A stretch of 64,000 nucleotides of DNA from JANQHS01 sp965227315 (GTDB lineage Bacteria; Bacteroidota; Bacteroidia; Cytophagales; CCMP332), in the NCBI GenBank assembly GCA_965227315.1, contig OZ245737.1, forward strand, positions 744,001-808,000. The letters are read 5' to 3'. The notes below the pieces were generated by a model. The model did no database searches. It was not told the DNA's origin and worked only from the letters and a program-made list of their open reading frames with translations. Both the position numbers and the translations under genes were made by a program. Shown here piece by piece: positions 36,532 to 45,836 of this stretch (positions are counted from its first letter, which is position 1; every line of letters starts with the position of its first letter).

Positions 36532-37391
36532 TGCCTAACATAATCTTTGCTAACCCAGCCTTCGATCTCGGCCTTCACATGCAGCCATCCGTTATCTTCA
36601 CCCAGGATCTGTACCCTGGCCCCCTTTTTCAAAGGCGCTGCCACTTTTCTGGCGTTTGCTGAACCAAGTTCTCTGATATTCAGGGAGCTCGCATTGACCA
36701 CCCCGTATTTTGTGGTCTCGTTCTCTTCCCTGATATCATCGTTTTTCCTGGGATTCAGAATGGCATCCCTGAGCTGCTCAGTAGGAAACAAAGGTCCGGG
36801 GTCCTGTTTTCTACCCGGAGAGATCTCATCATGGCCGAAGATGAACCTGATCCCGAACATTTTGGCCAGCTCTTCACAAAGGTGAAAAGTGGAGATGATC
36901 TGTGCCTCTTCGTAGGCATGCCAGTACCTGTCACGGGTTTCATTTGGATGCCTGGCCAATACGGCTTTCGATTTATCCTTGACCTTATTATTGAAGTAGG
37001 TATAGAATTCTCCGTCATCCGCCTTATTCAGATAACCGGGATTCACAATTTCAATGCCCAGAGAGTATTTGTTGAATCCGCTTCGGTCTCCAAATGCGCT
37101 TTTGCCCGCATGCCAGCCTATTTTATTCAGGGGCATGAGCTGATACACAGTCCCATCCACATCGAGAACAAAATGAGCAGAGACCTGCATATTTGAGTGA
37201 TAAAGCGCATTGATGGCGCCCTCCTTCTTGATACCACCTGTATAATGGACAATGATGGTGTCAGGGCGGCCCGATGCAAACTCCCCGCTATCGCGATCCA
37301 TTTTGTTCTTGACATATCCCTCTGCCAACGAATTATCGACGTTGTACGGATCGCTTCCTTCTTTTTCCAGTATGTGATTGTTGATTTTCAT
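36528..37391 (-). CDS. N-acetylmuramoyl-L-alanine amidase with SH3 domain and no signal peptide
   Basis: An amidase_2/AmpD-type zinc enzyme that would cut the bond between the glycan and peptide parts of peptidoglycan. IIVHYTGG gives the first zinc histidine (about residue 49), WHAG follows, and FGHDEISPGRKQDPGPLF supplies the second histidine and the aspartate ligand, as in AmpD. After about residue 230 an SH3b domain follows (SSLNIRELGSANARKVAAPLKKGARVQILGEDNGWLHV in parts, then GWVSKDYVRQ). The 287-residue protein begins with a hydrophilic stretch (MKINNHILEKEGSD) and has no signal peptide or membrane helix. Either it recycles muropeptides in the cytoplasm or it is exported by another route. 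Overlaps by four bases with both neighbours. Confidence 0.88.
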   Translation of the reverse strand: MKINNHILEKEGSDPYNVDNSLAEGYVKNKMDRDSGEFASGRPDTIIVHYTGGIKKEGAINALYHSNMQVSAHFVLDVDGTVYQLMPLNKIGWHAGKSAFGDRSGFNKYSLGIEIVNPGYLNKADDGEFYTYFNNKVKDKSKAVLARHPNETRDRYWHAYEEAQIISTFHLCEELAKMFGIRFIFGHDEISPGRKQDPGPLFPTEQLRDAILNPRKNDDIREENETTKYGVVNASSLNIRELGSANARKVAAPLKKGARVQILGEDNGWLHVKAEIEGWVSKDYVRQ

Positions 37392-38710
37392 AATGCTGAT
37401 TTTAAGGACAGGTTCCGCCTGTCAGCGTATTCATTTATTCTTCTCTTCCAGGCCTCACAATTCAATTCCTGCTTAGAGCCTTCATGCAAAGCCAGCATGA
37501 AGCTCTCGAGTACCTTCAGTTGATAATCCATGTCTTGATGAGGAAATGCCAGGGAATCCATATGGCGGGTATCCCTGCTGAGGATAGTGTCTATCAACAC
37601 CATCTCAGTACTATCGATCATCTCATCTCTCAAGATCTCCACCTGATCAAAAAAATACTTGGAAGGAGAGATCACCACTTTTTGTGGTTGCACCTCTACA
37701 TCCAGGGTTAGCAGTTGGAAAAAGCTCAGAAGCACCTCCTCGGCATTCTGCCTTGCCGCTTCATAGATATCCCGGTCCAAAGCCTCCTCCCTTAGCATGC
37801 GCTTACAATCCGATTTGATCTCCTGAACTCTGTTAAAAGTGATCTTGGTGTCCTTGGAGGTGTTGGTATAAATGATCTCAAATCCATATAGCTGACTTTT
37901 AGCCTCCTTCTTCGTTTTTGGATCTTCGGTGAAGTAGAACCATGGGTTGATGACCACTGGGTAGAGTTCCGGATTGAAATCCAGGATATAGATGGTATCC
38001 TTCGAGGGGGAAATAAACAGGGATCGCTCATCCAGGTTTTTCAGATCATAGCCCGCCTTTACCTTGCCTCTGGCCAGATACGCGATGTCTTCTTTTTTCT
38101 TGATCTGTTTGCGTTTGAATTTCATGATCTTCACTTCGTTTTTCTTCACGAAATCCTCCACATTTTCAGACTTGCCAAGGTCCTCAAATACCTTCTTACG
38201 ACTTTTACCGGTCGCCTCGCGGAGAGCCTTGAAAGCCGGACTTTTTTTCCGGGAGACCTCCTTTCTGATCGCCTTCCGTTCAAGTCTTTTGGCTTTTCTT
38301 TCTTTTCTTCTTTCCCTTTTGGCGATCCTTTTTTTAAGTCTTGCCTTCTTTCTGTCAGAAGCACCTTCCATCTTGCTTTCCAATTTCTTGATCTTCCTGT
38401 CCTGGCGGACCACCTTGGGATCCTCTTTCACCTTGGTTTGTATTTCCTCATAATCCTGATGGAGCTCCTCATAGTTGGTTTTGATGAAGGTATCGATGTT
38501 AAATGTGGGATCGATAAGCGACAGGCTGGACATGACCTCACCATCATATTCAGCCGTGATCAGTTGACCTATATCCTTGATCTCCTTGATGGACACCACA
38601 GTCTGTTCGATTTTGATCTTGCGTTTGCAGGAAGGCGTCACAAAAACCAGGGCCGTCCCGAGAACGATCAGCACAACAAGGAAGAAGATATATTTGACAA
38701 GCTGCATCAT
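37388..38710 (-). CDS. DUF4230-like envelope protein with Lys/Arg-rich insertion
   Basis: A 440-residue protein with an N-terminal hydrophobic segment (YIFFLVVLIVLGTALVFVTPSC, about 6-28) that is a membrane anchor or a lipoprotein signal. The DUF4230 pattern is visible in two parts: IKDIGQLITAEYDGEV near residue 45 and ARGKVKAGYDLKNL near 215, then ISPSKDTIYILDFNPEL. Between them, residues about 97-206 form a very basic helical stretch (RKKARLKKRIAKRERRKERK and similar runs) that looks like an insertion. The C-terminal half is helical (REEALDRDIYEAARQNAEEVLL). It overlaps its neighbours by four bases each. A basic, periplasmic coiled arm next to an amidase could contact lipopolysaccharide or peptidoglycan; the function is unknown. 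Confidence 0.72.
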   Translation of the reverse strand: MMQLVKYIFFLVVLIVLGTALVFVTPSCKRKIKIEQTVVSIKEIKDIGQLITAEYDGEVMSSLSLIDPTFNIDTFIKTNYEELHQDYEEIQTKVKEDPKVVRQDRKIKKLESKMEGASDRKKARLKKRIAKRERRKERKAKRLERKAIRKEVSRKKSPAFKALREATGKSRKKVFEDLGKSENVEDFVKKNEVKIMKFKRKQIKKKEDIAYLARGKVKAGYDLKNLDERSLFISPSKDTIYILDFNPELYPVVINPWFYFTEDPKTKKEAKSQLYGFEIIYTNTSKDTKITFNRVQEIKSDCKRMLREEALDRDIYEAARQNAEEVLLSFFQLLTLDVEVQPQKVVISPSKYFFDQVEILRDEMIDSTEMVLIDTILSRDTRHMDSLAFPHQDMDYQLKVLESFMLALHEGSKQELNCEAWKRRINEYADRRNLSLKSAL

Positions 38711-39330
38711 CCTCCTTCTCCTTCATCTGATTGTTCTTCCTTTTCTTCTTTCCTGAAGAAGGAATCATCCTCACGAAAAGCAATATTGACATTGTAATAG
38801 CCAATTTTCTGAAGGAAGGTCTCGAGAAAAACAATGGTCCTGAGTTCTGCCTCCTCTTTCAGGCCCAGCAGGCGCATTTTGAACCGGATGTCGTTCTCGG
38901 CCAGGCGGAAAACCTCATCCAACTGCAAAAACTTATCTTCATCAGCCTTGATCAGGTCGACATCCGACAGGGGCCAACGCTGTATATATGATTCGTGAGG
39001 ATAATCAAAAGATATGATCTCAACCGGCGGCAACAGGATTCTAATCGAATCATTCCAGACCTGAACATCCCGATTGCTGAGTTTGTCCAGGCGAATCCCA
39101 TATTTCACACGGGCTTCGGAATCGAAGATGACCGTTTTATCAGTTCTTTTGAAGACTCCCAGAACCCTATTCTGCTCCAGATCGGAAACAACCAACTTGT
39201 TCAACACCACTTCGGTTGTGGCCAGTTTCGCAGCAGAGCGAATACGGGTAACCAAAAACTCCTTGTCACGATGTGGCCGGCAGGAAACAAAGACATCAAA
39301 AAGGACAAACAGGAGAACCAGATTTTTCAT
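38707..39330 (-). CDS. DUF4230-like lipoprotein
   Basis: A 207-residue predicted lipoprotein, paralogous in layout to the next gene. The signal LVLLFVLFDVFVSC puts the lipid cysteine at residue 17 from ATG 39328-39330; the frame also has an ATG at 39387 that would give a 19-residue hydrophilic extension. The DUF4230-like core runs from VTRIRSAAKLATTEVVLNKLV to KYGIRLDKLSNRDV and ILLPPVEIISFDYPHE. A helical part (LAENDIRFKMRLLGLKEEAELRTIVFLETFLQKIG) and an acidic end (KEEKEEQSDEGEGG) follow. It heads the five-gene operon; a TTG-N19-TAAGTTTG promoter lies about 170 bp upstream. DUF4230 has no assigned biochemical function. Confidence 0.68.
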   Translation of the reverse strand: MKNLVLLFVLFDVFVSCRPHRDKEFLVTRIRSAAKLATTEVVLNKLVVSDLEQNRVLGVFKRTDKTVIFDSEARVKYGIRLDKLSNRDVQVWNDSIRILLPPVEIISFDYPHESYIQRWPLSDVDLIKADEDKFLQLDEVFRLAENDIRFKMRLLGLKEEAELRTIVFLETFLQKIGYYNVNIAFREDDSFFRKEEKEEQSDEGEGG

Positions 39331-39501
39331 CAACCAGGCTTTCCTAAAGGATCCTGATCTCAGCTGATCAATGGTTTCATGGTTCATATTCTCATGCAGG
39401 TTTATTGTGGTGGTTTTCCACTCATGGTCTAAAGCCCCGAAATCACCGAGGACAGATAGAAACTCAACCGGATAACTAGTTAAGAATTACCCAAAATAAA
39501 T

Positions 39502-39531
39502 CAAACTTAATCGTGGAAAATTTTTATTCAA
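39502..39531 (-). promoter_or_regulatory. Promoter of the DUF4230-amidase operon (TTG-N19-TAAGTTTG)
   Basis: On the minus strand TTG (39529-39531) is separated by 19 bp from TAAGTTTG (39502-39509), an exact match to the Bacteroidota pattern TTG-N17-23-TAnnTTTG. It points at the five-gene minus-strand operon. Confidence 0.5.
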
Positions 39532-39627
39532 TTGGGGCCATTATACTCCTGCTACATGTACTCCTTACCTATGGGCCAAAGTCATATGAATTGAAATGAA
39601 ACACATGGACTACTATTCAAAGTCTAA

Positions 39628-39656
39628 TTGAATAATATAATTTCAATATAAATTTG
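39628..39656 (+). promoter_or_regulatory. Promoter of the 1341-residue membrane protein gene (TTG-N18-TAAATTTG)
   Basis: TTG (39628-39630), 18 bp, then TAAATTTG (39649-39656) matches TTG-N17-23-TAnnTTTG. It lies about 125 bp upstream of the ATG at 39781, divergent from the amidase-operon promoter. Confidence 0.5.
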
Positions 39657-39780
39657 ATTTTTTAGAAGATTTCATTAAATAGAACATGGTTTTCGTTCCT
39701 TGCCGATCTAGTCGGTGGAGGCGCACTGTTGATAACCATGAATCCTATTACCCTTTTCCTCACTTGAAGACCCTAAGCGC

Positions 39781-42700
39781 ATGAAAAAGCTATCCGCCTC
39801 GGGGCCGAGTGTTAGCCTGTTCACGATCATAATGCTCCTGCTGATCGGGCTTGGATTCCTGTTTTACTTCTACTGGTATATCCCAAAAAACGAAGCGGTT
39901 CTGGATCAAAAGGCATTCCGTGTGATCAACTCTTTCAAAGACCGATTTTCCAAGACCATCATGGAAGAATCCCGCCGAATCGATATTCGAATAGAAAGCA
40001 GAATAAGAACCGGTAACACAAGAATTCAAGGTCTGATCAACACGGATGCTTCGAAACTCCAAGGCAGAAAGGTTAAACTGATGGACAATGTGTACCTCAA
40101 GTCGGCAAGCAATTTGAAGAATCGAAGCAACATCATTTTCGAAAGTGGAAAGTTCAGGAAATACGGATCCTCGGAAGAAAGCTCCTATATCTATTATCAG
40201 AGTCTTGAAAAGTACATCCGATCCATTATCGTGGGGAAATACTTCAGCTCAATCCTGATCTTCGATGAGAACAGGATCATCTATAATTCGGACAGTTCCC
40301 TCCCGGTCAATTCCATTCCGGACAGCATAGTCTCTTCCAAAACCGATAGGCCTTCGGGAGCCTTTAAGACAGAACTGCTCAGCATGAACACCAAATACTA
40401 CATGTATGTCGTGCCCATGCCGATCTCAGACGGGCAGGTGCTCTATGTGGCGGGCATCTATCCCAAAGGAGAATTTTCCAGTACGGCAAGAAAGGTGAAC
40501 CACTTTTTTATCCTGGGACTGGGACTTTTGATCCTCCTGGCCGTGGTGTTCATGCCCTTGATCAAGCTCAAGATCATGTCACAATTTGAAAAGATGGACA
40601 ACATCGATATTTATGCTGCCGCCTTTTCCCTGTTCGTCGGTGTCAGCCTGGTCATGTTGCTGATGCTCAGCTTTTTCAATTATGAGACCAAGAAAAGCAG
40701 CCACGCAAAAAACCTCGAAGCATTTAACGATAAGATCATCGATAATTTTCGACTTGAACTGGATCAGGCCCTGACCTTTTTGGATACTGCGGAACAATTT
40801 CTTTTGAGATTTCAAAAAAGAGATCTCAGCATAGATACCATTTTCGGGAATTTAAATTATAAGCAAATCATTTTCTTAAATGATTTTGGGAAAGGTCATG
40901 TGATCAACAGCGAGATTCCAGGCGGGATAAAAAAGCATGGAGACCAATTCTATGAGAGAACGTTTGTGATTGACTGCGAGATATTCTTCGAATCGTTCAC
41001 CTATAATTTAAGCCAAAGAAGGTATTTCACCGATCTCAGAGATCATAGAGGCTGGCAGTTCCGTGTTCCAAACGATGGAAACAATGAGCCGGGGAACCTG
41101 GTCAAACATGACTATGTATTCCAAACACTTTCTTCCTATAAGGATAACTCCAAGGAAGTGGTTGTCACCAAAAAGGCCACAAGAGCCTGGGATCAAACAT
41201 GGGGATTGCAGACGCCAACAGCCTTCGGCCTCTCTCTTGATTTTGTTTCCCTGAAAAAACCAATTCTGCCTCCGGGTTACTCCTATTGCATCGTAGATCA
41301 CAATGGGGATGTCCACTTTCACTCGGATGAGCATAAGATCCTCTATGAGAATTTCATCCGGGAGAACAGCAAGGCATCCTTTATTGAAGAAATACTGGGT
41401 TCCAGGGCCTGCATTAAGCTTGAATCCGAGTATGGTCTAAGGGATTACCAGATGTATTTCTGTCCCATACCCAACACTCCGTTTACGGCGGTCACCATGT
41501 TTGACAAGGAGATGCAGGGAATTGCCAACTACAATGCTGCCTACTTCACATTTCTGGTGATCTCGATCATCATTCTCTTTCTGTTCGCGATCTCCGTGCT
41601 GGTCAAATTTATGGCATACCGCAATGGCCTGTTGGAAAAAACCGTGTTCAGCTATAAGTGGCTTGCATTCAGGCCGAAGATGTTCCTGGGGTATTTCAAA
41701 CTCCTTCTGGTGGCCATCCTGCTCATCACATATCTTCTGATCGGATTGCTCCTGGAGCCTAACATGGAATTCAAATACCTGATCCGGCTTTTTAACGTGA
41801 TCGCAGCACTGAGTTTTTCAAACTCCCTGTTGTTGAATTATCAGGCCCTTAAAGATTATAAGAAACTCAGCTTCTTTATTATCATACATGCGGTGATCCA
41901 GGCTGGTCTGCTTTTTATTCAGGCATGGCTCCATCCCGGCTTTAATCTCGGGTTCCTGGTGGTCCTTATTGCGGTCTGCCTGATCTTGTTTTTTCCTCAT
42001 AGCATTTTGTATCGCAAGGTTTCCTCCTTCTCAGAACTGAGAAAAGACAGGGAACTGAACCTGCGACTGTATTATTCCTTCCTCTTTCTGAACCTGATCG
42101 CCATTACCATTTTGCCTACCTACCTGGCATTCCAAACCGCTCAGAATATCGAGCAAATAACCTATTACAAAAACATGCAATTCCAACAGGTTGAGAGAAT
42201 AAAAGAAAGATTCAGAATTGACAGGACTTCCGGAATTAAACAAGATTTGAATACATACCTTTCCGCGAGCGCGGGTAATTATTTGATGCAAACCACAGGT
42301 ACATTTCAAAAGCAGGTCTCGGGGAAAAAACTAAATGCTCAAATAAGCCATAATCATTCAATGAGGAATTCAGAAACCGAAAACAACTGGTCTCTCCTGG
42401 AAGCATATACCTTTCTAAAGCCTCAATTCGATTATGGGAAATCACAATTTCAAAGCGGCATCATCCTGTCAGAGAGCATCGACAACCTCCATTGGTGGTC
42501 CCGAACATCCGATACATTAAATCTTTGCTCCGAGATCCTGGATCCAACATCCAATGAGCAGGATCAAAGCTTTTTTCTGCTGACTTCTTCCTACCTCAAT
42601 GAACCCAAGGGGGAGAACATGATTGTACGACTGCTGATCCTGGCGATTCTGGCCTTGATCCTCTACTATATACTTCAATCCTTGTTGGGATATCTTCTAA

Positions 42701-43806
42701 AAAAGGCCTTCCACATCAACCTTTTGTTTAAGGTAAAACAGAATTTCCCCTACCTGAAAACCAATACGGACACCAATCTCTTCTTGATCGGTTATGAGCA
42801 ATTCGCCATGGTCCGGTTTGCACAGGAGTCCTTCTTTTCCGATGAAATAAAAGAAGTGCGCGAAAAACAGAAAAAAATGAAAATGGATGCCATGACCCAA
42901 AATATTGATTGCATCCATTATGATTTTTCGGACTTCAGCTATGAGAAAGACAAAAGGCTCTTCATACTCAGCCACTTTGAGCACAGGCTTTTTGATCTCA
43001 AAACCATCAACGAAGTATTGGATGCAATTGATGAATTGCTCAGCTTAAGAAAGCATATTGTGATCTGTTCAGGGGCAAGTTTTGAATTTGTTTTCGATCA
43101 GTTCGACAAGAATTCGATTTTGGGCCAGACATTCCTCAACAAGCAGGAGCGGGTTTTGTTAGGCAATCGATGGAAATCAACCTTTAGGAAATTCAACAGG
43201 ATCATTCTTCCGCTTTCTTCAGCAGATGTGGACCATTTGGAAAATGAGCTCAGAATCGAAACCGAACACGGCTCTTATCTGCAAAAACTCCCGGAGAAAA
43301 TCGACCTTAAATCCTTTGGTGAATCTCTCAAAGAACGGGTAAACATGGTCCTCAGCATTCAGGATACTGCAGAATCCTATTATTACTATCTCTGGATGTG
43401 TTGCACGAGTTTCGAAAAACTATTGCTTTTCGATCTGGCTCAGGACGGGATCATCAATACGAAAAACACCTCGGTAGTTCGACAACTGGCCCAGAAGGGA
43501 TTGATCCGCCTTGAAAATGGCGTCGAATTGATCAATGAATCATTCAGGAATTTCATCCTGAGTTCATATGCTGAAGAAGAGGTATCTATAATATCTCCCC
43601 TGATCAATAAAAGGGGTTCCTGGTCAAGATACCGGGGGATTATACTTTTGGTGCTCATTTCAGGATTCATATTCATCATGCTCTCAGGAGAGTTCTTCAA
43701 TAAAATGCTAACCTTCCTGACAGCAGGCGCCGCCCTGGTACCCTTGCTGGTTCGAATCGGTCAGGGGCTCATGCTTACCGGGATCGGCAAGGAGAAATCA
43801 AAGTAA
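39781..43806 (+). CDS. Large multi-pass membrane protein with Cache-like sensor and degenerate NTPase-like domain
   Basis: A 1341-residue protein. Membrane helix at 13-35; periplasmic segment 36-240; helices at about 242-264 and 277-303; second periplasmic region 304-582 with a Cache-like core (SYCIVDHNGDVHFHSDEH at residue ~500); a cluster of about six helices at 583-785; a third exposed region 786-945; helix at about 947-970; then a ~310-residue cytoplasmic part. That part reads like the STAND/AAA-related domain of some bacterial Cache proteins (LFILSHFEHRLFDL, HIVICSGASFEFVF, LLGNRWKSTFRKFNRIILPL) followed by a winged-helix unit (VVRQLAQKGLIRLENGVELINESFRNFIL). The expected P-loop site instead reads LFLIGYEQFA, with no GxxxxGK. 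Two helices close the protein (about 1284-1304 and 1312-1332). Ligand and output are unknown. Divergent from the DUF4230-amidase operon. Confidence 0.78.
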   Translation: MKKLSASGPSVSLFTIIMLLLIGLGFLFYFYWYIPKNEAVLDQKAFRVINSFKDRFSKTIMEESRRIDIRIESRIRTGNTRIQGLINTDASKLQGRKVKLMDNVYLKSASNLKNRSNIIFESGKFRKYGSSEESSYIYYQSLEKYIRSIIVGKYFSSILIFDENRIIYNSDSSLPVNSIPDSIVSSKTDRPSGAFKTELLSMNTKYYMYVVPMPISDGQVLYVAGIYPKGEFSSTARKVNHFFILGLGLLILLAVVFMPLIKLKIMSQFEKMDNIDIYAAAFSLFVGVSLVMLLMLSFFNYETKKSSHAKNLEAFNDKIIDNFRLELDQALTFLDTAEQFLLRFQKRDLSIDTIFGNLNYKQIIFLNDFGKGHVINSEIPGGIKKHGDQFYERTFVIDCEIFFESFTYNLSQRRYFTDLRDHRGWQFRVPNDGNNEPGNLVKHDYVFQTLSSYKDNSKEVVVTKKATRAWDQTWGLQTPTAFGLSLDFVSLKKPILPPGYSYCIVDHNGDVHFHSDEHKILYENFIRENSKASFIEEILGSRACIKLESEYGLRDYQMYFCPIPNTPFTAVTMFDKEMQGIANYNAAYFTFLVISIIILFLFAISVLVKFMAYRNGLLEKTVFSYKWLAFRPKMFLGYFKLLLVAILLITYLLIGLLLEPNMEFKYLIRLFNVIAALSFSNSLLLNYQALKDYKKLSFFIIIHAVIQAGLLFIQAWLHPGFNLGFLVVLIAVCLILFFPHSILYRKVSSFSELRKDRELNLRLYYSFLFLNLIAITILPTYLAFQTAQNIEQITYYKNMQFQQVERIKERFRIDRTSGIKQDLNTYLSASAGNYLMQTTGTFQKQVSGKKLNAQISHNHSMRNSETENNWSLLEAYTFLKPQFDYGKSQFQSGIILSESIDNLHWWSRTSDTLNLCSEILDPTSNEQDQSFFLLTSSYLNEPKGENMIVRLLILAILALILYYILQSLLGYLLKKAFHINLLFKVKQNFPYLKTNTDTNLFLIGYEQFAMVRFAQESFFSDEIKEVREKQKKMKMDAMTQNIDCIHYDFSDFSYEKDKRLFILSHFEHRLFDLKTINEVLDAIDELLSLRKHIVICSGASFEFVFDQFDKNSILGQTFLNKQERVLLGNRWKSTFRKFNRIILPLSSADVDHLENELRIETEHGSYLQKLPEKIDLKSFGESLKERVNMVLSIQDTAESYYYYLWMCCTSFEKLLLFDLAQDGIINTKNTSVVRQLAQKGLIRLENGVELINESFRNFILSSYAEEEVSIISPLINKRGSWSRYRGIILLVLISGFIFIMLSGEFFNKMLTFLTAGAALVPLLVRIGQGLMLTGIGKEKSK

Positions 43807-43940
43807 TGCTCAGGATAACTCTCGCATTGGAGCGCTCAAAAACCCGGATATAATTATTGTCCTTGAGATCTCAGTGAGAAATCATATCAAATTCAGGAAA
43901 AAGCACGAAATTAATAAAAGGCAAAATCTTGACTGCCTAC

Positions 43941-45545
43941 ATGAACAAACTCGGATATATTCTTTTCCTTTTTACTTCTTATCCAGTATGCGGACAGAAC
44001 CTGGTCCCCAATGCTAGTTTTGAAACGGTAGGTCAGCCAAAATGTAACTGGAGTACCAGCCCGTCTGATTTTACAAATGTGATCAGCGCTTGGAGATCTC
44101 CAAGCATTACGACACCGGATATCCATTCCTATTTGGTAAACTCAGACTGCTGGTCTTTTGCTTATCCAAACAGCCATACCGGATTTGGATGCAAGGCTGG
44201 AGAGCAAAGACCCAGGACCGGTAATGTCATGGCAGGTGTATCAATGCGAGGAACGGATGGAGCAAATTGGATGGAATACGTACATACCAACCTTTTAGGA
44301 GCCTTGGTTCCGGGCAGGTACTATAAGGTTACTTTCCATATCTCACTAGCTGAGTTTTCTGCCTTCGCCTCTAATAATCATGGGGTACTGTTTTCAAATA
44401 ATGCCATATCCTCATCAGAGCAGGTTTTAAACCTGGACCCGCAGATTGAATTCAAAAAGATCACTCGAAATGATAAGGCATGGATAAGGCGCAGTGCAGT
44501 ATTTCTTGCAACTTCCAATTGGAGTTATATCACCATCGGAAATTTTAACAACGTTTCATCAACCTCTTACAGTCCTCATAGTGGATGTCGCACCGTCTCT
44601 TACTATTTTATCGATGATGTATCGGTAACCCCAGATCCGATGGTAGCCCTCGGAGACAGCATCATATGTGCCGGAGAAAGCACCTTCCTCAATGTCATAA
44701 ATGAGGACAACCCCAGGTGGGCACTGGAACAGGCCCCGGGAAGCATCATTCATACTGGAAGCAGTCTTGCAGTGGCTCCCGATTCTACAACCACCTACAT
44801 CATTTACGGATCAGAAGATACGGCAAGGATCAAGGTTCAGGTAAAGCCGTTGGCCGATCTGGACCTGGGGCCTGATACCACCCTTTGTGAGGGTGAAAGC
44901 ATCAGACTTGATGCCCAATTCCCCGGTGCCACTTACCGTTGGCAGGACGGATCCGTAAATTCAAACTATGACGCCACTGAAGCCGGTCTCTATTGGGTTA
45001 CCAGCACTCTGAATGAATGCGAAAGCCATGATACAGTCAATATAGAATTCATACAGTATGCTCAGATCCCTCCCGCCTCCGATACCATCCTCTGTGAGGA
45101 TGAAACCATCCTAATCGACGTGACCACGCAGGGAGCAGAATACCTTTGGGATGACCTTTCCGAACTTCCGACAAGAACAATTTTCGAAGAAGGACAATAT
45201 CAGGTCGTCATCTCAATAGAGTATTGTAGCAGCACACACAAGTTTGATGTAGAATACGAGGAATGCGATGTATTTCTTGAAATGCCCAATGCATTTAGCC
45301 CGAACGGAGATGGGCAAAATGATGCCTTTGTTCCCATCAAAATCTCCGGGATTGCCTCAGCTATCGAAAGTATACACAATCGTTACGGGCAAAAAATTTT
45401 CACAACCAATGATCTCAGGCTTGGCTGGGATGGTAAATGTAATTCCAGCCCTTGTCCGGCAGGGACCTATTATTGGCATATCCGATACAAAGATATAAAC
45501 GGAGACACTGGTGAGCTCAACGGTTACTTACACTTACTCCACTAA
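43941..45545 (+). CDS. Secreted protein with T9SS type B (gliding-motility C-terminal) sorting domain
   Basis: A 534-residue exported protein. Signal peptide LGYILFLFTSYPVCGQ; the mature part opens NLVPNASFETVG, a carbohydrate-binding/jelly-roll-like start common in such cargo, with VMAGVSMRG and IDDVSVTP further on. Two Ig-like units follow (DLDLGPDTTLCEGESIRLDAQFPGATYRWQDGS in parts; ASDTILCEDETILIDVTT). The last ~90 residues are the gliding-motility-type C-terminal domain: PNAFSPNGDGQNDAFVP, then IHNRYGQKIF, LGWDGKCNSSPCPAGTYYWHI and NGYLHLLH. The frame extends to TTG 43929, but ATG 43941 gives the clean signal peptide. Type B domains direct export through T9SS with surface retention or release; ligand unknown. 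Confidence 0.9.
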   Translation: MNKLGYILFLFTSYPVCGQNLVPNASFETVGQPKCNWSTSPSDFTNVISAWRSPSITTPDIHSYLVNSDCWSFAYPNSHTGFGCKAGEQRPRTGNVMAGVSMRGTDGANWMEYVHTNLLGALVPGRYYKVTFHISLAEFSAFASNNHGVLFSNNAISSSEQVLNLDPQIEFKKITRNDKAWIRRSAVFLATSNWSYITIGNFNNVSSTSYSPHSGCRTVSYYFIDDVSVTPDPMVALGDSIICAGESTFLNVINEDNPRWALEQAPGSIIHTGSSLAVAPDSTTTYIIYGSEDTARIKVQVKPLADLDLGPDTTLCEGESIRLDAQFPGATYRWQDGSVNSNYDATEAGLYWVTSTLNECESHDTVNIEFIQYAQIPPASDTILCEDETILIDVTTQGAEYLWDDLSELPTRTIFEEGQYQVVISIEYCSSTHKFDVEYEECDVFLEMPNAFSPNGDGQNDAFVPIKISGIASAIESIHNRYGQKIFTTNDLRLGWDGKCNSSPCPAGTYYWHIRYKDINGDTGELNGYLHLLH

Positions 45546-45836
45546 GATGCATTTGCTTTGAGAGCCATGAACTTGAACCAATCAGGCTTTCCATCAATGA
45601 TATCCCAGCTGTCATTAATGCTCAGAAGAGGTTATCGGCAAAGAAGTCAAGAATCCGGAAGAGTCAGGCATCTTGCTTACCGGAAAGATGATAACCATGT
45701 CTTAGGTTAGCAGCTATTGGCATTTGGAAAAATTGAGATAAACAAGATGTATTAAAGGCGATCCCTGCTTGCCAGAACGGACATGGAAAACTCAACACAA
45801 TGTTTAAAGCCTTCTAAAAAAAGAAGCCGAAAAGAA

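Larger units (their letters stand above)
39388..39780. other. Divergent promoter region between the amidase operon and the large membrane sensor
   Basis: An AT-rich gap with no coding look. It holds two well-formed Bacteroidota promoters pointing outward: minus strand at 39502-39531 and plus strand at 39628-39656. Both transcripts would have leaders of about 110-120 bp. No further repeat or terminator was recognised. Confidence 0.55.
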
